From an uncultured Woeseiaceae bacterium (lineage in GTDB: Bacteria > Pseudomonadota > Gammaproteobacteria > Steroidobacterales > Woeseiaceae), in contig CALZJH010000002.1 of assembly GCA_945787845.1 (NCBI GenBank), forward strand, positions 62,001-126,000: a DNA stretch of 64,000 nucleotides, read 5' to 3'. Positions 33,930-43,272 of the stretch are shown piece after piece. The notes under the pieces were generated by a model that saw nothing but the letters and a program-made list of their open reading frames with translations, made no database searches and was not told where the DNA came from. Each line of letters opens with the position of its first letter. The first letter of the stretch is position 1. Position numbers and translations under genes: made by a program.

Positions 33930-35045
33930 ATGGCAGACGTAACCATGCGCCAGATGCTAGAGGCTGGCGTGCACTTTGGTCATCAGACCCGTTACTGGAA
34001 CCCCAAGATGGCACCGTTCATCTTCGGCGAACGTAACAAAATCCACATTATCAACCTCGAAAAGAGCCTGCCTTTGGCGCGCGAAGCCAGCGCGTTTGTA
34101 AAGGCAACCATCGCTGACGGTGGCACCGTCCTCTTTGTCGGCACCAAGCGTGCAGCGCGAGAAGCAGTCCGTACGCACGCCGTGCGCTGCGAGATGCCGT
34201 TTGTATGCCAGCGCTGGCTCGGCGGCATGCTGACCAACTACAAGACAATCCGGCAGTCGGTCAAGCGCCTCAAGACGCTTGAGGCGATGTCCGAGGATGG
34301 AACTTTCGAGGGTCTTACCAAGAAAGAAGTCCTGGGTCTTTCCCGTGAGCAGGAGAAGCTCGAGCGCAGTCTCGGTGGCATCAAGGACATGCGCTCTCTC
34401 CCGGACGTCATGTTCGTCGTCGACGTCGATCACGAAGACATCGCGATTCGCGAAGCCCGCAAGCTGGGTATTCCCGTGGTCGCTATCGTCGACACGAACT
34501 GCTCTCCCGAAGGCGTCGATTACGTCATACCAGGTAATGACGATGCCATGCGTGCCATCGAGCTCTACTCGGGCCTGATCGCTGACGCGGTTCTTGACGG
34601 TAAGGCGTCGTTACCTGAGGTCGTTTTGGGTGAAGACGAGTTCGTCGAGCTCGACGAAGACGGCAAGCCGAAGAAAACGCGGGGCCGCAAGAAAGCAGCC
34701 AAGAAGCCGGCTTCCAGGAAGAAAGCCGCGAAGAAGACCGCTGCCAAGAAGGCACCGGCGAAGAAGGCTGACGCGGACGACAAGACCGACGAGAAGAAGG
34801 CTGACGAGAAAGCAGAGGCCAAGGCTGACAAAGCTGAAGAGAAAGCCGAAAAGAAGGTAGAGGCCAAGGCTGACAAAGCTGAGGAGAAAGCCGAAAAGAA
34901 AGTAGAGGCCAAGGCTGACAAGGCTGAAAAGAAAGCCGAAAAGAAGGTAGAAGCCAAGGCTGAGAAGGCCGAAGAGAAAGCAGAGGCCAAGAAGGACGAA
35001 AAGCCGGCTGCAGCGAAAGCTGACGATAAGGCGGAGGAAAAGTAA
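33930..35045 (+). CDS. rpsB: 30S ribosomal protein S2 with long Lys/Ala/Glu tail
   Basis: A 371-residue protein. Residues 1 to about 235 are an ordinary S2 ([60 protein letters not shown]). Most bacterial S2 proteins end there, at about 240 residues. Here a tail of about 125 residues follows: first a basic KKAAKK-type part resembling histone H1 tails, then repeated 15-residue units such as [15 protein letters not shown]. The tail is very likely disordered or a single long charged helix. A good GGAG site precedes the ATG, and the stop overlaps the tsf start by one base. Confidence 0.97.
   Translation: MADVTMRQMLEAGVHFGHQTRYWNPKMAPFIFGERNKIHIINLEKSLPLAREASAFVKATIADGGTVLFVGTKRAAREAVRTHAVRCEMPFVCQRWLGGMLTNYKTIRQSVKRLKTLEAMSEDGTFEGLTKKEVLGLSREQEKLERSLGGIKDMRSLPDVMFVVDVDHEDIAIREARKLGIPVVAIVDTNCSPEGVDYVIPGNDDAMRAIELYSGLIADAVLDGKASLPEVVLGEDEFVELDEDGKPKKTRGRKKAAKKPASRKKAAKKTAAKKAPAKKADADDKTDEKKADEKAEAKADKAEEKAEKKVEAKADKAEEKAEKKVEAKADKAEKKAEKKVEAKAEKAEEKAEAKKDEKPAAAKADDKAEEK
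34812..34991 (+). repeat. 45-base tandem repeat in the 3' end of rpsB
   Basis: Four in-frame copies of 45 bases lie at 34812-34856, 34857-34901, 34902-34946 and 34947-34991. Copies 1 to 3 differ at only a few, mostly third, positions; copy 4 is more diverged. Each codes for 15 residues of the type [15 protein letters not shown]. Related shorter stretches flank the array ([12 protein letters not shown] before, AEAKKDEK after). Confidence 0.92.
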
Positions 35046-35893
35046 TGTCGATCACTGCATCCATGGTGAAAGAACTTCGCGAGCGCACTGGCGCTGGCAT
35101 GATGGAGTGCAAGAAAGCGCTCGTGGAAGCAAACGGCGATCTCGACGCGGCGGCGGAAGCGCTGCGCAAGTCGGGCCAGGCCAAAGCCGATAAGAAAGCC
35201 GGGCGCGTTGCCGCCGACGGTCGTGTGGTTATTAAGGCGAACGGCAGCAAGGCAGTCATTGCCGAGGTGAATTCCGAGACCGATGCGGATGTCGCCCTGT
35301 CTTCCGGTATCACCGACGCCGCTGAACTGGCCAACGCATCGATGGGCGATTTGACGGTCGAGGCCGCACGGACCGAACTCGTGCAGAAAGTCGGTGAAAA
35401 TATTTCGGTGCGCCGCGCCGACATTATTGAGAGCAATGGGCCGATCGGCTACTACACGCACGGTGCGCGCATCGGCGCGGTTGTCGCCCTCGAGGGCGGT
35501 GATGAAGGCCTGGCGCGCGATATCGCAATGCACGTTGCGGCTATCAACCCAACCTGCATCGACGAGTCGGGTGTGCCTTCTGAAACGCTGGAGCGCGAGA
35601 GACGCATTTTCACCGAACAGGCTGCCGAATCTGGCAAGCCGCCGGAGATCATCGAGAAGATGATTGGCGGCCGGATTAACAAGTTCCTCAAGGAAATCAC
35701 CCTGGTTGGCCAGCCGTTCGTCAAAGACGACAAGCAGTCTGTCGGGCAGCTGTTAAAGAGTGCCGGAGCCAGCGTTATCTCGTTTGTCCGCTTCGAAGTC
35801 GGAGAGGGCATCGAGAAGAAGGTAGAGAACTTCGCAGATGAGGTCATGAAGCAGATCGAGGATGCGAAGAAAGATGATGACGACGACTCGTAA
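35045..35893 (+). CDS. tsf: Elongation factor Ts
   Basis: A 282-residue nucleotide exchange factor for EF-Tu. The N-terminal domain has KELRERTGAGMMECKKALVEANGDLDAA, followed by the EF-Ts core with the characteristic EVNSETD and HVAAINP motifs. The start overlaps the rpsB stop (TAATG), so S2 and EF-Ts are coupled in translation as usual. The C-terminus ends in a short acidic run (KKDDDDDS). Confidence 0.97.
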   Translation: MSITASMVKELRERTGAGMMECKKALVEANGDLDAAAEALRKSGQAKADKKAGRVAADGRVVIKANGSKAVIAEVNSETDADVALSSGITDAAELANASMGDLTVEAARTELVQKVGENISVRRADIIESNGPIGYYTHGARIGAVVALEGGDEGLARDIAMHVAAINPTCIDESGVPSETLERERRIFTEQAAESGKPPEIIEKMIGGRINKFLKEITLVGQPFVKDDKQSVGQLLKSAGASVISFVRFEVGEGIEKKVENFADEVMKQIEDAKKDDDDDS

Positions 35894-35906
35894 GAGCTCG
35901 TGTTAA

Positions 35907-35968
35907 GCCGTTGATTTTAATGGGTACCCTTAGTGAACATCAGCGGGTACTACGCTAGAATCAACGGC
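35907..35968 (+). terminator. Inverted repeat between tsf and pyrH
   Basis: GCCGTTGATT (35907-35916) is perfectly complementary to AATCAACGGC (35959-35968), and the enclosed 42 bases include the palindrome GGGTACCC (35922-35929). Only CCTTT follows the stem, so it is either a weak terminator that separates rpsB-tsf from pyrH or an attenuation element. A TAGAAT within it (35955-35960) could serve as a -10 box for pyrH. Confidence 0.5.
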
Positions 35969-36004
35969 CTTTGGCCACGGGACGCAAGCGAATGAGGGCA
36001 GTGT

Positions 36005-36727
36005 ATGAGTGACGGTCCGGTTCCATACCGACGTGTATTGCTGAAACTCAGCGGTGAAGCGCTGATGGGAGAACTGGATTACGGCATCGAGCCGCGGGTC
36101 ATTCAACGCATTGCTGCCGAAATTGCGACAGCGCGCAAGGCCGGTCTCGAAATTGCCATCGTCATCGGCGGCGGCAATATATTTCGTGGGGCCGGGCTGG
36201 CGCGGGCCGGCATGGATCGCGTTACCGGCGATTATATGGGCATGCTGGCGACGGTCATGAATGCGCTGGCCATCCAGGATGCGCTCGAGTCGCTCGACGT
36301 CTTTGCGCGCGTCATGTCGGCGCTGCAGATCCACGACGTCTGCGAAGACTACATTCGCCGGCGTGCGGTGCGACATCTTGAAAAAGGCCGCGTCGTGATT
36401 CTCGCGGCGGGTACGGGCAACCCTTTCTTTACCACGGATACCGCGGCCAGCCTGCGGGCGATCGAAATCGGCGCCGACATGCTGCTGAAGGCAACCAAGG
36501 TCGACGGTGTCTACGACTCGGACCCGGTCACGAATCCCGACGCGAAACGCTTTGACGTCGTGTCTTATGATCAGGTAATTGCTGACAAACTGAATGTCAT
36601 GGATGCAACGGCTATTGTCATGTGCCGCGACAATAATTTGCCACTGCGTGTCTTCGACCTGACGCGTTCCAACGCGCTGGTGCACGCCATGGCGGGTGAC
36701 GAAGTAGGCACACTGGTATCTGCCTGA
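36005..36727 (+). CDS. pyrH: Uridylate kinase
   Basis: A 240-residue UMP kinase of the amino-acid kinase fold. [12 protein letters not shown] is the phosphate-binding start; [15 protein letters not shown] and [20 protein letters not shown] are the glycine-rich and nucleotide motifs. It makes UDP for pyrimidine nucleotide synthesis and is essential in most bacteria. It is set in the conserved rpsB-tsf-pyrH-frr order. GAGGGCA lies a few bases before the ATG. Confidence 0.97.
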   Translation: MSDGPVPYRRVLLKLSGEALMGELDYGIEPRVIQRIAAEIATARKAGLEIAIVIGGGNIFRGAGLARAGMDRVTGDYMGMLATVMNALAIQDALESLDVFARVMSALQIHDVCEDYIRRRAVRHLEKGRVVILAAGTGNPFFTTDTAASLRAIEIGADMLLKATKVDGVYDSDPVTNPDAKRFDVVSYDQVIADKLNVMDATAIVMCRDNNLPLRVFDLTRSNALVHAMAGDEVGTLVSA

Positions 36728-36766
36728 GGCGTTTCCGGGCAAAGAGCAACAGAAGAGGGCCATATC

Positions 36767-37324
36767 GTGTTGGATGAAATCATGAAAGATGCCGGCGTAC
36801 GCATGTCCAAGAGCGTAGCCGCACTGCAGACGGAGTTGACCAAGATTCGAACGGGCCGCGCGCACACGAGCCTGCTGGACCACATTACCGTGGAGTACTA
36901 CGGCTCCCAGGTTCCTCTCAACCAGGCCGCAAATGTGGGCGTGGAAGACTCGCGCACGTTGACCATAACGCCTTGGGAAAAGGACATGGTGCAGGTTATC
37001 GAAAAGGCGATCATGGCATCGGATCTTGGTTTGAATCCGGCCACGGCCGGAACAATTATTCGCGTGCCGCTGCCTGCCCTGACAGAGGAACGCCGTAAGG
37101 ACATGATCCGTATCGTGCGTCACGAGGCGGAGGGCGGCCGCATAGCGGTTCGCAATATTCGCCGCGATGCGATGCACGACGTGAAGGAACTGCTGAAGGA
37201 AAAGATGATCGGCGAGGACGAAGAGCGGCGTGCCGAGACTGAGATCCAGGCCATCACCGACAAATATGTCGCCGAGATCGACGAGGTCCTCGCGGTCAAA
37301 GAGGCGGAGCTGATGGAAATCTGA
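36767..37324 (+). CDS. frr: Ribosome recycling factor
   Basis: A 185-residue protein, the standard length. The long three-helix bundle is visible in the charged C-terminal half ([32 protein letters not shown]), with the conserved [22 protein letters not shown] near the start. With EF-G it splits post-termination ribosomes. It begins with GTG, preceded by GAGGG. In many gammaproteobacteria it lies next to pyrH exactly as here. Confidence 0.97.
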   Translation: MLDEIMKDAGVRMSKSVAALQTELTKIRTGRAHTSLLDHITVEYYGSQVPLNQAANVGVEDSRTLTITPWEKDMVQVIEKAIMASDLGLNPATAGTIIRVPLPALTEERRKDMIRIVRHEAEGGRIAVRNIRRDAMHDVKELLKEKMIGEDEERRAETEIQAITDKYVAEIDEVLAVKEAELMEI

Positions 37325-37347
37325 CGGCTGGTCCGTCGCTTCTTCCC

Positions 37348-38088
37348 GTGTCTGTCGAGCCACACAATATTCCGACGCACGTTGCAGTCATCATGGACGG
37401 CAACGGTCGCTGGGCGCGAGCACGGGGCAAGGCGCGCCATGCGGGGCATCGCGCCGGCGTAAAGGCGGTTCGGGCGACCGTTGAGGCGGCTGCTGAAAAG
37501 GGCGTAGGCTACCTGACGCTATTTGCCTTCAGCAGTGAGAACTGGGCCCGGCCGGCAGAGGAAGTCAGCAGCCTGATGAGCCTCTTTGTCGAGGCATTGC
37601 GACGAGAAGTCGCCGAGCTGCATCGTAATAATGTAAGGCTGCGTTTTGTCGGCGCTCTGGATAAATTGAGCGGCGGCCTGCAGAAGAAGATTGCCGAGGC
37701 CGAGAGAAAGACGGCCGGTAACTCAGGCTTGTTCTTGAATGTTGCGGTTGCGTTTGGCGGCCGCTGGGACATTGTAAATGCGGCGCGGTCTTTGGCATCG
37801 AGAGCGGCGGCAGGTGATATCGACGTTGCGTCTATTGATGACGAGACGTTCGCGAGAGGTTTGCAGCTCTCCGATATTCCGGACCCCGACCTCTTGATCA
37901 GGACAGGCGGCGAGCAGCGTATCAGCAATTTTCTGTTGTGGAATCTTGCGTACGCCGAACTCTGGTTTACCGACGTGCTGTGGCCTGAGTTCGACAAGGC
38001 GGAATTCGACAAGGCGCTGGCGTACTTTGCCGGCAAGCAGCGGCGTTATGGCCATACAGGCGAACAGGTAGAGGCGGCAGAATGCTAA
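37348..38088 (+). CDS. uppS: Undecaprenyl diphosphate synthase
   Basis: A 246-residue cis-prenyltransferase. The catalytic D17 is in VAVIMDGNGRWARARG; FAFSSENWARP and DPDLLIRTGGEQRISNFLLWNLAYAELWF are the later substrate-binding motifs. It extends farnesyl diphosphate with isopentenyl diphosphate to make the lipid carrier of peptidoglycan and other polymers. It starts with GTG and overlaps cdsA by 7 bases. Confidence 0.97.
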   Translation: MSVEPHNIPTHVAVIMDGNGRWARARGKARHAGHRAGVKAVRATVEAAAEKGVGYLTLFAFSSENWARPAEEVSSLMSLFVEALRREVAELHRNNVRLRFVGALDKLSGGLQKKIAEAERKTAGNSGLFLNVAVAFGGRWDIVNAARSLASRAAAGDIDVASIDDETFARGLQLSDIPDPDLLIRTGGEQRISNFLLWNLAYAELWFTDVLWPEFDKAEFDKALAYFAGKQRRYGHTGEQVEAAEC

Positions 38089-38867
38089 AAACCCGAATTG
38101 TCACCGCGCTTGTGTCGCTGGTATTGATCGGCGTCGTTGTGTTTGTGGTGCCTGCGCAGTATGCGGAATGGCTTATTGGTCTCTTGCTGATCGTGGGCGC
38201 TTGGGAATGGTCCGGGTTCCTGGAGCTCTCAGCCACGGCCGCACGGATTGCCTATACAGCGGTGATCGGCGTTTGTATCGCGCTCGTGTATTTCGTCGCG
38301 CCCGAGACGACGCCGCTTATTCTGCAGATTGCCTGCATCTGGTGGATGATCGCCTTCTTCTGGAACCTCAGGTTCCCGACCGCGATCCCGCATCCGGTTC
38401 GCTGGTTCTGCGGGTTGCTGGTTATCGTGCCGCTGTTTGCGGCCCTCATACTGCTTTTCCGTCTCGGTATTGAGTACCTGTTTTTCACCCTTTTGATTGT
38501 CTGGGCAGCCGATGCAGGTGCCTATTTTGCCGGCAAGGGCTTTGGTCGGGTAAAACTCGCACCGGCGATCAGTCCCGGCAAGACCTGGGAGGGCGTGATC
38601 GGCGGGCTATTACTCGTCGGGGCACTCGCGGTTGCCGTGGGCATCTGGCGCGACCTCAACGTCGCTGTCTTCCTGCCGTTTTGCCTGGCCGTGGCCGCGC
38701 TGTCCGTGGTCGGTGACCTGACGGTCAGCATGTTCAAGCGCACGGCCGGCGTCAAAGACAGCGGTTCCCTGTTTCCCGGCCACGGTGGCGTGCTGGACCG
38801 TATTGACTCTGTGGCAGCCGCCGCGCCGTTATTTGCGCTGGGCGTCGGCTGGCTGGGGCTGGTCTGA
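38082..38867 (+). CDS. cdsA: Phosphatidate cytidylyltransferase
   Basis: A 261-residue inner-membrane protein with about seven hydrophobic segments. The family signature is near the C-terminus (SMFKRTAGVKDSGSLFPGHGGVLDRIDS), carrying the conserved aspartates. It makes CDP-diacylglycerol, the precursor of all phospholipids. In related genomes dxr (isoprenoid synthesis) follows directly; here 102 bases of noncoding sequence lead to rseP instead. Confidence 0.96.
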   Translation: MLKTRIVTALVSLVLIGVVVFVVPAQYAEWLIGLLLIVGAWEWSGFLELSATAARIAYTAVIGVCIALVYFVAPETTPLILQIACIWWMIAFFWNLRFPTAIPHPVRWFCGLLVIVPLFAALILLFRLGIEYLFFTLLIVWAADAGAYFAGKGFGRVKLAPAISPGKTWEGVIGGLLLVGALAVAVGIWRDLNVAVFLPFCLAVAALSVVGDLTVSMFKRTAGVKDSGSLFPGHGGVLDRIDSVAAAAPLFALGVGWLGLV

Positions 38868-38969
38868 TGGGTCATTCAGGAGCCGTTCATTGTGTGCGAC
38901 ATAGCGTAGCGTGCAACGCTGCGGGAACTGTGGCCTCGGGCATCAGTCAACAAGGAGAGATTGCAGTTG

Positions 38970-40301
38970 ATGGGTAGTGCGCTGACAAACCTCCTGGCAT
39001 TTATTGTGGCAATCAGTGTTCTGGTTGCCGTGCACGAATTCGGGCATTACATAGTCGGTCGCTGGGCCGGCATGAAAGTGCTGCGGTTCTCTATTGGTTT
39101 TGGCAAGCCGATCTGGTCGCGTCGTGCCGGCGCAGACGACACCGAGTACTGTATTGCGTCGATTCCGCTCGGCGGCTACGTGAAGTTCCTCGACAGCCGC
39201 GAAGGGCCCATTGACCCAGCCGACGAGGGACGCGCATTCGACCAGCGGCCGATACCCGCGCGCATTGCCGTGCTGCTGGCCGGTCCGGCCTTTAACTTCT
39301 TCTTTGCGATTATCGCGTTCTGGTTCCTGTTTATGGACGGCGTGCCCGCGTTCCGGCCGACGATCGGCGAAGTTGCGCCGGATTCGTACGCGGCGGCGGC
39401 CGGCCTCAGGGAAGGCGAACAGATTGTGCGCATTGGGGAAAAGGACGTGCGGGCCTGGGATGGCGCACTGATCGGTATCCTCGACGGCCTGGTCTCCGAG
39501 CGCCGGATACCGCTGACGCTCGAAGATGCTTTCGGGAAGCGGCGCGAGGCGGTCATAGAAATTCCCGCGGACGCAGCTGCAGGTCTGACTGAGCCGGGCG
39601 TGTTGTTTGATGGGCTCGGCTTTGCGCCGGGTCCGTCCCCGGCTGTCATAGGCAATTTACAGGAAGGCGGGGCGGCCATAGAGGCCGGGCTGCAGGAAGG
39701 CGACCGCATCGTCACGATCGATAATCAGCCGATCGCGCATTTTGGGGAGTTGGTCGAGGCCGTCGAACCGCTGGCAGGCCGGCGGGTCGCCATTGAATAC
39801 GTACGCGACCAGGTGCGGCGCACCATGTACCTGACCCTGGGCGAGCGCACGACCGATGGCGTGACGACGGGATATCTTGGTGTTGGCATCCTGATGGACA
39901 ATATTGGTCCGGGCAGGTCCTTTGTTTCGGCCATTGAGCAGACCTGGGCCAAGTCGGTCTTTACGGTACAGATGCTGGGTCGAATGTTGACAGGGGACGT
40001 CTCGATCAAGAACATCAGCGGCCCGATCAATATCGCGCAATTTGCGGGTGAGTCGGCTGAGCGCGGTCCGCGTTATTTCGTCGACTTTCTCATCCTTATC
40101 AGTATCAGTCTCGGCATCCTCAATCTTTTGCCGATCCCGGTGCTGGATGGAGGCCAGATTGTCTACCAGGTTGCGGAATGGGTGAAAGGCAGCCCGTTGA
40201 CTGATCGGGCGCAGATTATTGGTCAGCAGGTGGGCATACTGGCGTTACTCTTGTTGATGAGTTTCGCGTTTTACAACGATATTGCGAGAATCCTGGGTTA
40301 A
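38970..40301 (+). CDS. rseP: Site-2 protease RseP
   Basis: A 443-residue zinc intramembrane protease. The active-site HEFGH is at residues 22-26 in the first membrane helix, and the third ligand is in PIPVLDGGQIVY in the third. Two PDZ domains lie between them in the periplasm (about 110-200 and 205-280, the latter starting with PAVIGNLQEGGAAIEAGLQEG). It cuts anti-sigma factor RseA and cleared signal peptides. AGGAG at 38953-38957 fits ATG 38970 or the in-frame TTGs at 38961 and 38967. It is followed by bamA, an outer-membrane stress partner. Confidence 0.96.
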   Translation: MGSALTNLLAFIVAISVLVAVHEFGHYIVGRWAGMKVLRFSIGFGKPIWSRRAGADDTEYCIASIPLGGYVKFLDSREGPIDPADEGRAFDQRPIPARIAVLLAGPAFNFFFAIIAFWFLFMDGVPAFRPTIGEVAPDSYAAAAGLREGEQIVRIGEKDVRAWDGALIGILDGLVSERRIPLTLEDAFGKRREAVIEIPADAAAGLTEPGVLFDGLGFAPGPSPAVIGNLQEGGAAIEAGLQEGDRIVTIDNQPIAHFGELVEAVEPLAGRRVAIEYVRDQVRRTMYLTLGERTTDGVTTGYLGVGILMDNIGPGRSFVSAIEQTWAKSVFTVQMLGRMLTGDVSIKNISGPINIAQFAGESAERGPRYFVDFLILISISLGILNLLPIPVLDGGQIVYQVAEWVKGSPLTDRAQIIGQQVGILALLLLMSFAFYNDIARILG

Positions 40302-40321
40302 CCAGGACGGACGGAAATACA

Positions 40322-42703
40322 TTGCAGATTAGAGTTACATTGTTCGCGTTGCTGATTTTGTTGCCATTCACTTCAATGGCCGCAGAACCCTTCGTCGTCA
40401 AGGATATGCGCGTCGAGGGGCTGCAGCGTATTTCTGAAGGCACGGTATTCAATTACCTGCCGATCAACATCGGCGACACGGTTGACGGTGTGCGTATCGG
40501 CGAGGCGATTCGTGCACTGTACGGTCAGAATCTTTTCGATAACATTGAAATGCGTCGTGATGGTGAGACTTTGCTGATCGTTGTTCGCGAGCGCCCTTCG
40601 ATCGAGAGTTTTTCCATCGACGGCAACAAGGACATCAAGACCGAGGACCTCATGGACTCGCTGCGCAGTGTTGGCCTGGCGCGCGGCCGCACGTTCGATC
40701 GGTCTGTCCTCGACAACGTCGAAATGTTCCTGCGCGAGCAGTACTACGATCGCGGCAAGTATGGCGTCTCGATTGACACGGAGATAACGGATCGTCCGAA
40801 CAACACGGTCCGTATCCAGGTCAACGTCAAGGAAGGGGACCGCGCGAAGATTCGCCAGGTCAACATCGTCGGCAACAATACCTTTGGCGACGATGAGATT
40901 CGCGCTGACTTCACGCTCGACACAGCTAACTGGCTGTCGTGGATTCGCCAGGACGATCGCTACGCGAAAGAGGCACTGGAAGGCGATCTCGAAGTCCTGC
41001 GCTCGTTCTACATGGATCGTGGCTACGCCGACTTCAAAATAGACTCGACGCAGGTCGCAATTTCACCGAACAAGAAAGACATTTTCGTGACGATCAATGT
41101 TGATGAAGGGGATCTCTATACGATTTCCGAAGTCAAGCTTGTGGGCGACATGGTGATTAGTGAGGCGTACCTGCGTAGCCTGATTCTTGCGCAGCCCGGC
41201 TCGGTGTTTAACCAAAACCTGCTGACCCAGACCGCGGACCTCATGAATTTCCGACTCGGCGAGGAGGGCTACGCCAACTCGGAGGTTGAGCCGGTTCCCG
41301 AACTCGATCATGAGAAGAAGGAAGCCTCGATTACCTTCTACGTGAATCCGAAGAGTCGCGTTTACGTACGTAACATCAATTTCCGCGGCGTCGACCAGGT
41401 CGATGACGAAGTGCTGCGCCGGGAGATGCGGCAGCTGGAAGGTTCCTATCTTTCCAATCTGCTGGTCGACCGTTCCAAGATCCGGCTGCAACGTCTGCCG
41501 TTCGTCGAGAGCGTCGAGGTCGATAACACGCCGGTGCCGGGCAGCCCGGACCTGGTCGACGTAGATTTCGACGTTGAATACCGCATGCCGGGTCAGTTCT
41601 CGGGCGGTATCGGCTACTCCGATTCACAGAAAGTCATGTTGAACGGCAGCATCGTGCACACGAATTTCCTGGGAACCGGCGATCGCGTCGCAGTCGAGTT
41701 GAATTCCGGACGCTTCCAGAAGCTCTACAGCATTTCGCACTCCGACCCGTACCGCACGATGGATGGTGTTCGCCGCACCCTTAGCGTCAACTACCGGGAC
41801 ATTACGCAGTTCACCTCCGCGGCATCCGACTTCTCGACGACCAGCGCTGGTGCGACAGTGGATTACGGTTACCCGATTTCGGAATACCAGACGCTGTCTT
41901 TCGGCGCGACGTTCCAGCATTCGGAATTGCTGTCGTCGACCAACAGCACGCGGCAGGCTCAGGAATGGGTGGCCAACAACGGTAACCCCTTCATTGAGGA
42001 TGTGGGTTTCGGCGCGACGTTCTTCGGCACCGAATTCGACACCTTCGAGCTGATCGCCGGGTGGAGCTACGACAGCCGCAACCGCGCGCTGTTCGCCAAC
42101 CGCGGCACGCGGCAGCAGTTGTTCCTGTCGGTGGCGGTTCCGGGCAGTGACGTCGAGTTTTTCCAGGCGCGCTACAATTTTACGAAATACATACCGCTCT
42201 GGAGCAATAAATGGACGCTGCGCTTCAATGCGGAACTGGGCCTCGGCGAGGCCTTGGGCGATACGACGGCATTGCCCCCGTACAAACAGTTCTACGGCGG
42301 TGGACCCCAGTCCGTACGCGGCTACAAGGAGTCTTACCTCGGACCCCGGGACAGCTTTGGCCGACCCTATGGCGGCAACATGTTGGTTGCCAGTCAGGTA
42401 GAGCTTATACTCCCGCTTCCGGACAAATGGGCAAGCCAGGCAAGGGCGAGCCTGTTCTATGATGTCGGCAATGTGTTCAATACGGGTGAGGTGGAGTTTA
42501 CGGACAGACTCGGTTCGCCGATCGAGTATAAACCGGACTTCGACGAGCTGCGCTCGTCGGTGGGAATTGGCGTACAGTGGCTCGCGCCGCTGGGTCTGTT
42601 CCGCTTTAGTTATGCCTATCCGCTGAACGCGTATGACGGCAATGACAGGTACTTCGGTGATGAGCTGGAACGCTTCCAGTTCTCCATCGGACAAGCATTT
42701 TAA
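40322..42703 (+). CDS. bamA: Outer-membrane protein assembly factor BamA
   Basis: A 793-residue Omp85 protein. After a signal peptide (MQIRVTLFALLILLPFTSMA) come five POTRA domains to about residue 420, then a 16-strand barrel ending in GQAF with the usual terminal phenylalanine. QFYGGGPQSVRGYKE holds the VRGY lid-lock motif of loop 6. It inserts beta-barrel proteins into the outer membrane. It begins with TTG at 40322; no in-frame ATG gives a signal peptide. The length is normal. Confidence 0.97.
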   Translation: MQIRVTLFALLILLPFTSMAAEPFVVKDMRVEGLQRISEGTVFNYLPINIGDTVDGVRIGEAIRALYGQNLFDNIEMRRDGETLLIVVRERPSIESFSIDGNKDIKTEDLMDSLRSVGLARGRTFDRSVLDNVEMFLREQYYDRGKYGVSIDTEITDRPNNTVRIQVNVKEGDRAKIRQVNIVGNNTFGDDEIRADFTLDTANWLSWIRQDDRYAKEALEGDLEVLRSFYMDRGYADFKIDSTQVAISPNKKDIFVTINVDEGDLYTISEVKLVGDMVISEAYLRSLILAQPGSVFNQNLLTQTADLMNFRLGEEGYANSEVEPVPELDHEKKEASITFYVNPKSRVYVRNINFRGVDQVDDEVLRREMRQLEGSYLSNLLVDRSKIRLQRLPFVESVEVDNTPVPGSPDLVDVDFDVEYRMPGQFSGGIGYSDSQKVMLNGSIVHTNFLGTGDRVAVELNSGRFQKLYSISHSDPYRTMDGVRRTLSVNYRDITQFTSAASDFSTTSAGATVDYGYPISEYQTLSFGATFQHSELLSSTNSTRQAQEWVANNGNPFIEDVGFGATFFGTEFDTFELIAGWSYDSRNRALFANRGTRQQLFLSVAVPGSDVEFFQARYNFTKYIPLWSNKWTLRFNAELGLGEALGDTTALPPYKQFYGGGPQSVRGYKESYLGPRDSFGRPYGGNMLVASQVELILPLPDKWASQARASLFYDVGNVFNTGEVEFTDRLGSPIEYKPDFDELRSSVGIGVQWLAPLGLFRFSYAYPLNAYDGNDRYFGDELERFQFSIGQAF

Positions 42704-42721
42704 TCAGGTATGGATTTTTTT

Positions 42722-43261
42722 ATGAAGTTTGTAACGCAACAACTGGCAAAGGCTCTTCTGGGCGTTGCCCTCGTCTGTGCATTTGCACTCCCTGCAATGG
42801 CACAGGAAATGAAAATCGGCGTCGTAAGCTTGCCGGCATTGATTGAACGGGCTCCGCAGACCAAAGTCGCTATGGACGCTTTGCAGGAAGAGTTCGCGCC
42901 ACGTCAGCGTGAATTCCAGGCGAAGCAAAAAGAGTACGAGGACATGGCGGCCAAGGCTCAGAAGGACGTTGCTGTCATGGGTGAGACGGAACGCCGTAAC
43001 CTTGAGAAGGACCTGCGTGAACTGCAGCGTGACCTCACGCGCTTGCAGAACGAATTCCAGGAAGATCTGAACGTACGTCAGAACGAGGAATACGGTCTGC
43101 TGCAGCGTGCCATGCTCAAGCAGGTGCAGGACTATGCCGAGGCCCAGGGTTATGACCTTATCGTCGGTGACGGCGTGCTCTACGCAAACAGCGCGGCGAA
43201 TATTACCGACGACGTATTGCGTGCGGTTGAGGCCAACTACCAGGCTACGAGCGCAAACTAA
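42722..43261 (+). CDS. skp: Periplasmic chaperone Skp (OmpH family)
   Basis: A 179-residue periplasmic protein. A signal peptide (VALVCAFALPAMA-QE) leads into MKIGVVSLPALIERAPQ and a long charged coiled coil (about residues 50-130) that forms the tentacles holding unfolded outer-membrane proteins. It follows bamA as in other gammaproteobacteria and serves the same pathway. The ATG at 42722 is preferred because the ATG at 42710 lies too close to the only AGG; that longer start would add MDFF. Confidence 0.94.
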   Translation: MKFVTQQLAKALLGVALVCAFALPAMAQEMKIGVVSLPALIERAPQTKVAMDALQEEFAPRQREFQAKQKEYEDMAAKAQKDVAVMGETERRNLEKDLRELQRDLTRLQNEFQEDLNVRQNEEYGLLQRAMLKQVQDYAEAQGYDLIVGDGVLYANSAANITDDVLRAVEANYQATSAN

Positions 43262-43272
43262 GATCTCCCCCA

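Noticed and set aside
35930-37363. 477-residue open frame on the minus strand across pyrH and frr
   Set aside because: It is the antisense shadow of two well-supported genes; its product is rich in His and Arg with no recognisable domain.
38868-38969. Remnant of dxr between cdsA and rseP
   Set aside because: I looked for Dxr-like peptide fragments in all frames of this 102-base gap and saw none.
41624-42694. 356-residue minus-strand open frame inside bamA
   Set aside because: Antisense shadow of the BamA barrel; low-complexity, Arg-rich translation and no start site.
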